Assembly: GCF_017832355.1 (NCBI RefSeq)
Contig: NZ_JAFIBY010000005.1
Location: 372,001 to 436,000, forward strand
From: Serratia sp. PL17
Lineage (GTDB): Bacteria; Pseudomonadota; Gammaproteobacteria; Enterobacterales; Enterobacteriaceae
DNA: 64,000 nt
Reading direction: 5' to 3'
Shown one piece after another: positions 7,472 through 15,058 of this stretch. Under the pieces are notes generated by a model that saw nothing but the letters and a program-made list of their open reading frames with translations, made no database searches and was not told the DNA's origin. The position numbers and the translations under genes are program-made. Each line of letters begins with the position of its first letter. The stretch's first letter is position 1.

Positions 7472-10261
7472 ATGAGCAATTTCAACCCGTCGCGGCGTCG
7501 CTTTATCAAAAGCGCCGTGATAGCGGGGGTATCCGTATACCTCGCGCCATTGTACAGCCGCGCCTATGCCGCACTGTTTGAGCAAAAAATACTCCAGTCC
7601 CCGAACTGGGATGCCCATGAAAAGCGTATACGCTTCCGTATTGATGGTCGCGCTAAAGTGATGGGGCAAAAAGTGTTCGCGCGTGACATCCGTGCGGTCG
7701 ACATGCCGCATTGGCCGCAGCAGCAGGCACATGCCTTCGTTCTACGTGTGACCAAGGCCGACAGGCTGTTTGCGGGGATCGATCTCTCATTGCTGGGGGA
7801 CGACTTACAACCAGACAGACTGGTAACGGCGGAGGATTTGGCCCGTGACGGCCTGGCGTTCCCAGCCTTCTACGGCGATGACATGCTGTTGCCCGTCGGC
7901 AAAACCCCAGCCTATCTCGGCCAAGCCGTGGCCATCCTGATTTATCATGATTTCGCGTGTTTCCGCTTTGCAAAAGACAAGCTGAAATTCCGTGAGGAAA
8001 CCCTGAAATACGGGGCGGAAACCGGCCCGCTGCAGCGTGATCCCTGGGGGACATTCCGTTATGTGCGCGTTGGCGGAGATAAACCGTTTGACGACGATCG
8101 CTTCTCCAGCCTGAAAGACACGCCGATTTTCCCTGTATCGATGAAGAAACACCTGCCAGTTTGGCCAGAAGGCCGTGAAGGCGGCAAGCTGGATCAGGAA
8201 GGCATGTATTACGCCGGTATGATCGCCAATGAGCTGCAAACCCTGCCGGAAGACTGGCTGGTAATGTCGCGGCGCTACACGACGCAGTCAGTGGATACCT
8301 CTGCGCTGGAGCCGGACAACGCGAACGGTTGGTTCGACCCAGCGACCCAGACTTTGCATCTGGTGATACCTACCCAGTCACCGCAGGAAGTGGCAGATGA
8401 AATGCCGCGCATGCTGGCTAAGCATAATCCGCCGGTGAAACAGCTGATTCTGCACCCATGCTACACCGTTGGTTACGGTTCGAAAGATCACTATAACTTC
8501 CCGTACTACGGGGCGGTGGCGGCAATGTACGGTGACGGGCGTCCTGTACGCTTGGCCAATGACCGTTTTGAACAGTTCCAGACCGCGCTCAAACGCCACG
8601 CTTTCGACATGAATTACCGTATTGCGGTGAATCGGCACACCGGCGTGCTGCAGTCATTCCACGGCGAGATGACGGCAGACGGCGGCGGTCGTAGCAATTT
8701 TACGCCATCGGTAGTCATGGTGGCGGCAACCGCGGCGCAGTCGATCTACTACTTCCCGAAAAGCGATTTGTCTGCGGTGGGGTTAGCCTCACGTGCGATA
8801 GACGCAGGATCGGCACGTGGCTATGGCACGCTGCAAAGCATGGCTGCCACCGAAATGATGGTGGATGAGCTGGCTGCCGAGCTGAAGATTGACCCGATCG
8901 AGTTCCGTTTGCGCAACGTGCTGAAATCCGGCATGAAAAATACCCAGGGTGCGATTCCTGCCGGGGCCATTCGTGCCGATGAAGTGCTGGAAAAGGCCGC
9001 CAAGCATGAGATGTGGTTGCAACGTGCTCAGCGTAAGGCGGAATTTGAGAGCCAGCACCCAGGCAAACGTTTTGGCGTTGGCTTCGGTTGCGTGCAAAAA
9101 GACTTCGGTACCGGTGCCGAGACTTCGTTCGCCCGTGTTGAACTGGCGGAAGATGGGCGCATCATGCTGCATCACAGCGGTGCGGAGATGGGGACCGGGA
9201 TGTCGACTTCGCAGTCGGTGCTGTGTGCTCAGTGGCTGGGCAAACCGGCAGATGAGGCGCACTTCTCGGTGACCGATTGGTCTGTGTTGCCAATGGTCAC
9301 CAGCGGCGATCCTTATATCATGTCACAGGCCGATCAGGATCGGTTGCAAGCCAACCCAGTCTGGACACCAAGCTACTGTTCGCCGTCCAGTGCCAGCAAC
9401 TCGGCATATTACTTCTCACACAGCACACGCGAAGCTGCACGGTTGATATTCGACCATGGTCTGTGGCCGGCGGCGATGGCCATTTGGCAATCCGGCATCG
9501 GCGGTGGCCAGGCTGCCCCCTTGGTGGTGCGCAGAGAAGACGCACGTTGGGTGGAAGGCGGGTTGACCGCTGCGGGTATGGAGGTGCTGAGCCTGGAACT
9601 GTTGGCGAAAAAAGCCTACCAGATGGGCGGCATCACCGGTGCGGCGGTGCACGTGTTCAACCGTTGGCAGTGGGCGGAAGCGGACTTCACCCTGGGCGGC
9701 AAGAGTGAACGTCTACCGATTGACGGGCTGGCGGTACGCAATGCCAACGGTGAGTTCAAGACGCTGGCGCGCAACCAGGTCTATTACCCACCGACTCAGC
9801 GCAATAACGCTGCGGTGACGTATTACAGTGCCGTCGGAACACTGGCGGAAGTGGCGGTGGATATCGCAACCGGCCAGGTGGAACTGTTGAACCACCATTC
9901 CATCATGGAGTGCGGCAACCTGATTGTGCCGGAACTGGTTTCTGGCCAATTGCAGGGTGGGTTGGCGATGGGTATCGGCCATGCGCTGCACGAATATTTA
10001 CCGCTGTACGAAGACGGACCCGGTAACGGTACCTGGAACTTTAACCGTTATCACCTGCCGCGAGCCAGCGATGTGGCGGTCTGGAAACAGACTGATGACA
10101 TCCTGCCCGCGCTGTCGGAAACCGATCCGCCAAAAGGTATGGCTGAAGTGGTGATGATCCCAGTGGTTGCCGCACTGGTCAACGCTATCGCCGACGCTAC
10201 CGGCCATCGTTTCCGTGATTTGCCCGTTCGTGCAGAAAATATTCGTGAGGTATTACAATGA
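7472..10261 (+). CDS. Xanthine-oxidase-family molybdopterin subunit, Tat-exported (IorB-like)
   Basis: 929 residues. The N-terminus has a twin-arginine signal (SRRRFIKSAVIAGVSVYLAP, cleavage after SRAYA). The rest is a molybdopterin-binding large subunit of the isoquinoline 1-oxidoreductase / periplasmic aldehyde dehydrogenase type. Recognisable parts are SARGYGTLQSMAATEMMVDE, GAEMGTGMSTSQSVL and, near residue 892, KGMAEVV, which carries the expected catalytic Glu. The following genes give an Fe-S subunit and a triheme cytochrome, so electrons probably pass Mo to Fe-S to heme to the respiratory chain from the periplasm. The substrate (aldehyde, N-heterocycle or other) cannot be read from the sequence. 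Confidence 0.88.
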   Translation: MSNFNPSRRRFIKSAVIAGVSVYLAPLYSRAYAALFEQKILQSPNWDAHEKRIRFRIDGRAKVMGQKVFARDIRAVDMPHWPQQQAHAFVLRVTKADRLFAGIDLSLLGDDLQPDRLVTAEDLARDGLAFPAFYGDDMLLPVGKTPAYLGQAVAILIYHDFACFRFAKDKLKFREETLKYGAETGPLQRDPWGTFRYVRVGGDKPFDDDRFSSLKDTPIFPVSMKKHLPVWPEGREGGKLDQEGMYYAGMIANELQTLPEDWLVMSRRYTTQSVDTSALEPDNANGWFDPATQTLHLVIPTQSPQEVADEMPRMLAKHNPPVKQLILHPCYTVGYGSKDHYNFPYYGAVAAMYGDGRPVRLANDRFEQFQTALKRHAFDMNYRIAVNRHTGVLQSFHGEMTADGGGRSNFTPSVVMVAATAAQSIYYFPKSDLSAVGLASRAIDAGSARGYGTLQSMAATEMMVDELAAELKIDPIEFRLRNVLKSGMKNTQGAIPAGAIRADEVLEKAAKHEMWLQRAQRKAEFESQHPGKRFGVGFGCVQKDFGTGAETSFARVELAEDGRIMLHHSGAEMGTGMSTSQSVLCAQWLGKPADEAHFSVTDWSVLPMVTSGDPYIMSQADQDRLQANPVWTPSYCSPSSASNSAYYFSHSTREAARLIFDHGLWPAAMAIWQSGIGGGQAAPLVVRREDARWVEGGLTAAGMEVLSLELLAKKAYQMGGITGAAVHVFNRWQWAEADFTLGGKSERLPIDGLAVRNANGEFKTLARNQVYYPPTQRNNAAVTYYSAVGTLAEVAVDIATGQVELLNHHSIMECGNLIVPELVSGQLQGGLAMGIGHALHEYLPLYEDGPGNGTWNFNRYHLPRASDVAVWKQTDDILPALSETDPPKGMAEVVMIPVVAALVNAIADATGHRFRDLPVRAENIREVLQ

Positions 10262-10812
10262 GCATTAAAACCCAGCCAATTTCCCTGACCATCAACGACA
10301 AGCAGTACGGCCCTATCGACGTGCCGGAAGGGCTGATGATGATCGATTTCCTGCATGAATATCTCGACCTGACCGGCTCACGCCTTGGCTGCGGGCAGGG
10401 GATTTGTCACGCCTGTGTGGCGATTGTCGATCATCCGAGCGGCACCAGTGAGGAAGTGCGTACCTGCATCACCGGCGCACATTTCTTCAGCGGCAAGAAA
10501 GTGCGCACGGTCGAAGGTCACGCCAAGGTGGATGAACAAGGCGAGGTCGTCGAGCTTTCCCCTATTCAGCAGGCTTTCCTGGAGCATTACAGCTTCCAGT
10601 GTGGCTACTGCACGCCGGGCTTTGTCAACGCTGCCACCATTTTCGTGGAAAAACTTAAGCGTGAACCGATAGCCCGCGAGCAACTGGAAAGCGCTATTGA
10701 ACAGGCGCTGGACAGCCATATCTGCCGCTGTACGGGCTATGTGCGCTATTACGAAGCCGTACGTGATGTGGTGCTGAAAACCCCAGGTCTGGTGAAGGAG
10801 ACTGCGCAATGA
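10258..10812 (+). CDS. 2x[2Fe-2S] subunit of the molybdenum hydroxylase (IorA-like)
   Basis: 184 residues; the start overlaps the large-subunit stop in ATGA. The plant-type ferredoxin domain supplies C45, C50, C53 and C70 (GCGQGICHACV, RTC). The C-terminal helical domain supplies C115, C118, C156 and C158 (QCGYCTPGF, CRCTG). There is no signal peptide, as expected for a subunit exported folded together with its Tat-tagged partner. At ~25 residues longer than the minimal family member it has an insertion around residues 75-100. Confidence 0.93.
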   Translation: MSIKTQPISLTINDKQYGPIDVPEGLMMIDFLHEYLDLTGSRLGCGQGICHACVAIVDHPSGTSEEVRTCITGAHFFSGKKVRTVEGHAKVDEQGEVVELSPIQQAFLEHYSFQCGYCTPGFVNAATIFVEKLKREPIAREQLESAIEQALDSHICRCTGYVRYYEAVRDVVLKTPGLVKETAQ

Positions 10813-12047
10813 AGAAACGTCTCGCGCTGTTGATCCTGCTGGTGGTGATTGTCATCATTGCCGTGCTGTGGTGGCGTGAAAACCGCCATTATGATGGCCC
10901 TGTGCAGCAGGTGACGGCCAGTACTGAACAGGTTGCCCGTGGTCGTTATCTGGCTCAGGCTGCCGACTGTGCCGCCTGCCACACCGCCAGTGGCGGTGCG
11001 CCAATGGCTGGCGGTTATCCCCTTGATACGCCATTTGGCACGATCTACGGCAGTAACCTGACACCTTCTGCCGACCAAGGTATTGGCCGCTGGACCAAAG
11101 ACGACTTCTTCCTGGCGCTGACTCAGGGTGTGGCACCCGGCGGGCGTCATCTGTATCCGGCGATGCCTTATACCTCGTATAAAGGCATGTCGCGCCAAGA
11201 TGCCGATGATATCTATGCTTACCTGATGACTCGCCCGGCGGTAGATGTCGCCATTCCAGAAAACGCCATGCCATTCCCGTTCAATCAACGCATGGCGTTG
11301 ATTGGCTGGAATCTACTGTTCCGCAGCCAGGATCCGCTGCCGGCCAGCTCGCAGGGTGATTCAGCCCAGTGGCAGCGCGGTCGCTATCTGGCGGATACGC
11401 TGGGTCACTGTGGCGAATGTCACACGCCGCGCGGCTTGCTGGGGCAGATGGATCTCGGCAAACCGATGCAGGGCGGTGATTTGGGGCGCTTTATGGCACC
11501 GGACATTACGCCGCATGGGTTGGCACAACGCGGTTGGACGCCGGACGATCTGAGCCGCTTCCTCGCGACCGGTATAGCACCGCAGGGTTCCGCTTTCAGC
11601 GAGATGCATATGGTGGTCGATCTCAGCACGCGTCACCTGACGCCGGAAGATCATCAGGCGTTGGCGACCTATCTGATGGGTGAGCAACCGCCGGCAGCAG
11701 TACCGGTCAAAATCGGCCAGGGTAGCGATGCCGGACGCATCAGCTATCTGGATCAGTGCTCGGGTTGCCATGCGCGTGAAGGCGAGGGTAAACCGCACGT
11801 GGCGGTGGCGATGCGCGATAACGCCACGCTGCGCCAACCGGACGCAAAAAACCTGATTGTCTCGGTACTGGACGGTTTGCCGGCGCAGCAATTCCCTAAC
11901 GATGAAAGTATGCAAAGCATGCCAGCCTTTGGCGACCGGCTGGATGATGCGCAGGTGGCGGAACTGGTGAACTATCTGCGTGTGACCTGGGGCGGATTAC
12001 CGGCGGATGTGACTGCCGAACAGGTGAAAGCCTTGCGTCATAAATAG
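10809..12047 (+). CDS. Membrane-anchored triheme cytochrome c subunit
   Basis: 412 residues, overlapping the Fe-S subunit in ATGA. One N-terminal membrane segment (residues ~4-22) anchors it with the rest in the periplasm. Three c-type heme sites are present: CAACH (54-58), CGECH (201-205) and CSGCH (317-321). This architecture matches cytochrome subunits of membrane-bound alcohol/aldehyde and nicotinate dehydrogenases, which pass electrons to quinone or oxidase. It is the last gene of the operon, followed by a strong terminator. Confidence 0.92.
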   Translation: MKKRLALLILLVVIVIIAVLWWRENRHYDGPVQQVTASTEQVARGRYLAQAADCAACHTASGGAPMAGGYPLDTPFGTIYGSNLTPSADQGIGRWTKDDFFLALTQGVAPGGRHLYPAMPYTSYKGMSRQDADDIYAYLMTRPAVDVAIPENAMPFPFNQRMALIGWNLLFRSQDPLPASSQGDSAQWQRGRYLADTLGHCGECHTPRGLLGQMDLGKPMQGGDLGRFMAPDITPHGLAQRGWTPDDLSRFLATGIAPQGSAFSEMHMVVDLSTRHLTPEDHQALATYLMGEQPPAAVPVKIGQGSDAGRISYLDQCSGCHAREGEGKPHVAVAMRDNATLRQPDAKNLIVSVLDGLPAQQFPNDESMQSMPAFGDRLDDAQVAELVNYLRVTWGGLPADVTAEQVKALRHK

Positions 12048-12063
12048 GTTGAGTTAAGCTAAA

Positions 12064-12104
12064 AAAATGGCCCGCAGACGATCAATCTGCGGGCCATTTT
12101 GTTT
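12064..12104. terminator. Bidirectional rho-independent terminator (cytochrome operon / aroP)
   Basis: A 15-bp perfect stem AAAATGGCCCGCAGA / TCTGCGGGCCATTTT (12064-12078 with 12086-12100). Runs of A upstream and TTTTGTTTT downstream allow it to serve both the plus-strand operon and the converging aroP. Confidence 0.9.
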
Positions 12105-12114
12105 TGGGAAAAGC

Positions 12115-13494
12115 TTATCCGCGGTGGGTTGCGCTTACTGCGCGCTGGCTACGCTGCTTGACGGCGTAACCGATGGCCAGTACCGCTACCCAAACGGGGA
12201 TCAGCAACACCGAGATTTGAATCCCCGGCGTCAGGTACATGATCACCAGAATGCCGGCCATGAACACCAGGCACAGGTAGTTGCTGAACGGATACCAGAA
12301 GGCTTTGAACTTTGGTTCTACGCCTTCACGGTTCTTGGCTGCACGGAACTTCAGGTGTGCCAGGCTGATCATCGCCCAGTTAATCACCAGTGCCGATACC
12401 ACCAACGCCATCAGCAGTTCGAAGGCGCGGCCAGGGATCAGATAGTTAATCAGCACACAGAATGCCGTGGCCGTTGCGGAGACGGCAATCGCAATGACGG
12501 GCACGCCGCGGCCATCGACCTTCAGCAAACTCTTCGGACCATTACCCTGTTTAGCCAAGCCGTACAGCATGCGGCTGTTACAGTAAACACAGCTGTTGTA
12601 CACCGACAGCGCGGCGGTCAACACCACGACGTTCAGTACCGTTGCCACCAGGTTGCTGTTCAGTGCATGGAAGATAAGTACGAACGGACTGCCGCCTTCA
12701 ACCACTTTCCCCCACGGGTACAGTGACAGCAGGATTGCCAGTGAACCGATATAGAACAGCAGGATACGGTAGATGACCTGGTTGGTCGCTTTAGGAATGC
12801 TTTTCTGTGGGTTGTCTGCTTCCGCTGCGGTGATGCCGACTAGTTCCAGCCCGCCGAACGAGAACATGATCACCGCCATTGCCATCACCAGCCCCATGAT
12901 GCCGTTCGGGAAGAACCCGCCCTGAGCCCACAGGTTGGTCACGGTGGCCTCTGGGCCCCCCATGCCGCTAAACAGCAAATAGGCGCCGAACACGATCATG
13001 CCGATAATCGCCACGACCTTGATAATGGCGAACCAGAATTCCATTTCGCCATACACCTTCACGTTTGCCAGGTTGATGGCGTTAATGGCCAGGAAGAACA
13101 CTGCCGCAGACACCCAGGTTGGGATCTCGGGCCACCAGTACTGCACATAGATACCAACCGCGGTCAGTTCCGCCATGGCAACCAAAACGTACAGCACCCA
13201 GTAGTTCCAGCCGGAAGCAAAACCGGCGAAGTTGCCCCAGTATTTGTAGGCAAAGTGACTAAAGGAACCGGCAACCGGCTCTTCCACCACCATTTCACCC
13301 AGTTGGCGCATGATCAGAAATGCGATAAAGCCGCCAATGGCATAGCCGAGAATAACCGATGGACCGGCCATCTTTATTGTTTGCGCGATACCGAGAAATA
13401 GCCCGGTACCAATCGCGCCCCCTAAAGCAATAAGCTGAATATGGCGGTTTTTCAGGCCGCGTTTCAGCTGGTCGCCATGCTGTTGACCATCCAT
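12115..13494 (-). CDS. aroP: Aromatic amino acid:H+ symporter
   Basis: 459 residues, about twelve membrane segments, amino acid-polyamine-organocation superfamily. The start MDGQQHGDQLKRGLKNRHIQ and blocks such as ALGGAIGTGLFLG, GFASGWNYWVLYVLVAMAEL and FSFGGLELVGITAAEADNP follow E. coli AroP closely. It imports Phe, Tyr and Trp across the inner membrane. As in E. coli it is divergent from pdhR. Two TyrR-type boxes lie 39-79 bases upstream of the start. Confidence 0.95.
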   Translation of the reverse strand: MDGQQHGDQLKRGLKNRHIQLIALGGAIGTGLFLGIAQTIKMAGPSVILGYAIGGFIAFLIMRQLGEMVVEEPVAGSFSHFAYKYWGNFAGFASGWNYWVLYVLVAMAELTAVGIYVQYWWPEIPTWVSAAVFFLAINAINLANVKVYGEMEFWFAIIKVVAIIGMIVFGAYLLFSGMGGPEATVTNLWAQGGFFPNGIMGLVMAMAVIMFSFGGLELVGITAAEADNPQKSIPKATNQVIYRILLFYIGSLAILLSLYPWGKVVEGGSPFVLIFHALNSNLVATVLNVVVLTAALSVYNSCVYCNSRMLYGLAKQGNGPKSLLKVDGRGVPVIAIAVSATATAFCVLINYLIPGRAFELLMALVVSALVINWAMISLAHLKFRAAKNREGVEPKFKAFWYPFSNYLCLVFMAGILVIMYLTPGIQISVLLIPVWVAVLAIGYAVKQRSQRAVSATHRG

Positions 13495-13532
13495 TAATGA
13501 AACCCTCTGTCGTTGCAGAATTACTCACATGC

Positions 13533-13573
13533 TGTAAAGCAGTGGTTACGATGTGTGTTTTGTTTTATTTACG
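13533..13573 (-). promoter_or_regulatory. Tandem TyrR boxes upstream of aroP
   Basis: Two matches to the TyrR box (TGTAAA-N6-TTTACA): TGTAAA-N6-GTTACG at 13533-13550 and TGTTTT-N6-TTTACG at 13556-13573. Their starts are 23 bp apart, about two helical turns, suiting TyrR dimer-hexamer binding. E. coli aroP is repressed by TyrR through two boxes, so conserved control is likely. Confidence 0.65.
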
Positions 13574-13932
13574 GCGTTATATCTATTAATTCCACGGAGC
13601 CGCTACCGTTTGGCAAAGAATAATGTTATGCGCTTCAGTTTGCACCTGCTTTATGTTGTGAGTGATTAAGATTTCAGCAGTTTAGGAAACAAAATGCGGG
13701 TTGTGTGACGGCAGGGGGGATTCAATGCATGAAATAAGCAATAACTCACATAATGCGCAAAAATAATTTAGATGGCGTGGGTTGTCGGTGGCGAAGTATT
13801 AACCGGTTAAATGGACCTTTTGCGATGCAAATAGGTATTCGTTAAAGCTTAATAAACATGCAGTAATATCCTGCCCTTGAGGCCTCAGTCTGCTGACTGG
13901 AAGGTTTCGCAAAAGTTAAATCAAGAACCTAC
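13574..13932. other. aroP-pdhR intergenic region, unassigned part
   Basis: About 360 AT-rich bases between the TyrR boxes and the first PdhR-type palindrome. It must contain the aroP promoter. No open reading frame or strong hairpin stands out. Confidence 0.4.
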
Positions 13933-13955
13933 CGCGTAAATGGTATTACCACGCG
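13933..13955. promoter_or_regulatory. Distal PdhR-like palindrome
   Basis: Perfect 11-bp palindrome TGGTATTACCA (13941-13951), flanked by CGCG on each side. It is the same core as the proximal PdhR site, centred 140 bp further upstream. It could assist repression of pdhR by looping or act on aroP. Confidence 0.5.
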
Positions 13956-14010
13956 TGCGTTAGCGGTTTGCAGCAGGTCTGGAATTGAGGTGTTAAAATG
14001 TGCGGGTAAC

Positions 14011-14024
14011 CTGATTTCGATCAA
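14011..14024. promoter_or_regulatory. FNR-like box upstream of pdhR
   Basis: CTGAT-TTCG-ATCAA matches the FNR consensus TTGAT-N4-ATCAA in 9 of 10 fixed bases. It lies ~55 bp before the PdhR operator. Anaerobic repression of the pdh operon by FNR is known in E. coli; here it is inferred from this match. Confidence 0.45.
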
Positions 14025-14077
14025 GGCCCATATGGACAGGAGGTGAATACTTTGTTACTTTACCGTCACGTTTTTGA

Positions 14078-14094
14078 AATTGGTATTACCAATT
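14078..14094. promoter_or_regulatory. PdhR operator
   Basis: Perfect 17-bp palindrome AATTGGTATTACCAATT, nearly identical to the E. coli PdhR site (ATTGGTATGACCAAT). It ends 33 bases before the pdhR start codon, consistent with autorepression relieved by pyruvate. Confidence 0.85.
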
Positions 14095-14127
14095 GACTCC
14101 GCGCCATTCGCAGAGAAGAATTCACCC

Positions 14128-14892
14128 ATGGCCTACAGCAAAATCCGCCAACCCAAGTTGTCAGATGTGATTGAGCAGCAGCTCGAACACCTGATCCTCG
14201 AGGGTACACTGCGTCCAGGCGAGAAACTGCCACCGGAGCGCGAACTGGCGAAACAATTTGATGTTTCCCGTCCTTCTCTGAGAGAGGCCATCCAGCGCCT
14301 GGAAGCTAAAGGGCTGCTCCTGCGCCGTCAGGGCGGCGGCACCTTTGTACAAACTAATCTGTGGCAGAGCTTCAGCGATCCGCTGGCTGAACTGCTGGCC
14401 GACCATCCTGAATCGCAATTCGATCTGTTAGAAACTCGTCATGCCCTCGAAGGCATTGCTGCCTATTACGCGGCGTTGCGCGGGACCGACGAAGATCTGG
14501 CACGCATCCGCGATTGCCACATTGTGATTCAGCAGGCCCAGGAAAGCGGCGATCTTGACGCCGAAGCGGACGCGGTCATGCAGTACCAAATCGCCGTGAC
14601 CGAAGCTGCCCATAACGTTGTGTTACTGCACCTGCTGCGCTGTATGGGGCCGATGCTGGAACAGAACGTACGTCAGAACTTTGAATTGCTCTACTCGCGC
14701 CGTGAGATGTTGGCAAAAGTGAGCAGCCACCGCGCCGGAATTTTTGAGGCGATAGTGGCACGCGAGCCGGAAAAGGCTCGTGAAGCCTCGCACCGCCATT
14801 TGGCGTTTATCGAGGAAATCTTGCTGGATCTCAGTCGGGAGCATACTCGACGCGAGAGATCGCTGCGGCGTCTCCAGCAACGCAAGGATTAA
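14128..14892 (+). CDS. pdhR: Pyruvate-responsive GntR-family repressor of the pdh operon
   Basis: 254 residues from [20 protein letters not shown], identical in length to E. coli PdhR; an 18-codon upstream extension overlaps the operator and is not used. The N-terminal winged helix-turn-helix (residues ~10-75, [20 protein letters not shown]) is followed by the FadR-type helical effector domain. Pyruvate binding releases it from DNA. It is the first gene of pdhR-aceE-aceF and controls its own promoter through the site at 14078-14094. Confidence 0.97.
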   Translation: MAYSKIRQPKLSDVIEQQLEHLILEGTLRPGEKLPPERELAKQFDVSRPSLREAIQRLEAKGLLLRRQGGGTFVQTNLWQSFSDPLAELLADHPESQFDLLETRHALEGIAAYYAALRGTDEDLARIRDCHIVIQQAQESGDLDAEADAVMQYQIAVTEAAHNVVLLHLLRCMGPMLEQNVRQNFELLYSRREMLAKVSSHRAGIFEAIVAREPEKAREASHRHLAFIEEILLDLSREHTRRERSLRRLQQRKD

Positions 14893-14978
14893 GAACGGTT
14901 CTCTTCAGGGTACACCAGCCTGTGGGGCTTACGTTCGAAGTGCTTAGTTAAGCATTTAAGCGGCAACTAAACTGATGG

Positions 14979-15021
14979 GCCTGTCTTCGTGTGTTTTGCC
15001 TCAGAACACAGGAAGACAGGC
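14979..15021 (+). other. Long hairpin in the pdhR-aceE spacer
   Basis: GCCTGTCTTC (14979-14988) pairs perfectly with GAAGACAGGC (15012-15021). After one G-G mismatch, TGTGTT pairs with AACACA, giving 16 bp with a 9-base loop. There is no T-run. It ends 37 bases before the aceE start and could be an mRNA processing or stability element. A smaller palindrome TGCTTAGTTAAGCA lies at 14941-14954. Confidence 0.6.
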
Positions 15022-15058
15022 TCCAAAACAAACCATTAGACAGATAAGGAATACCACC

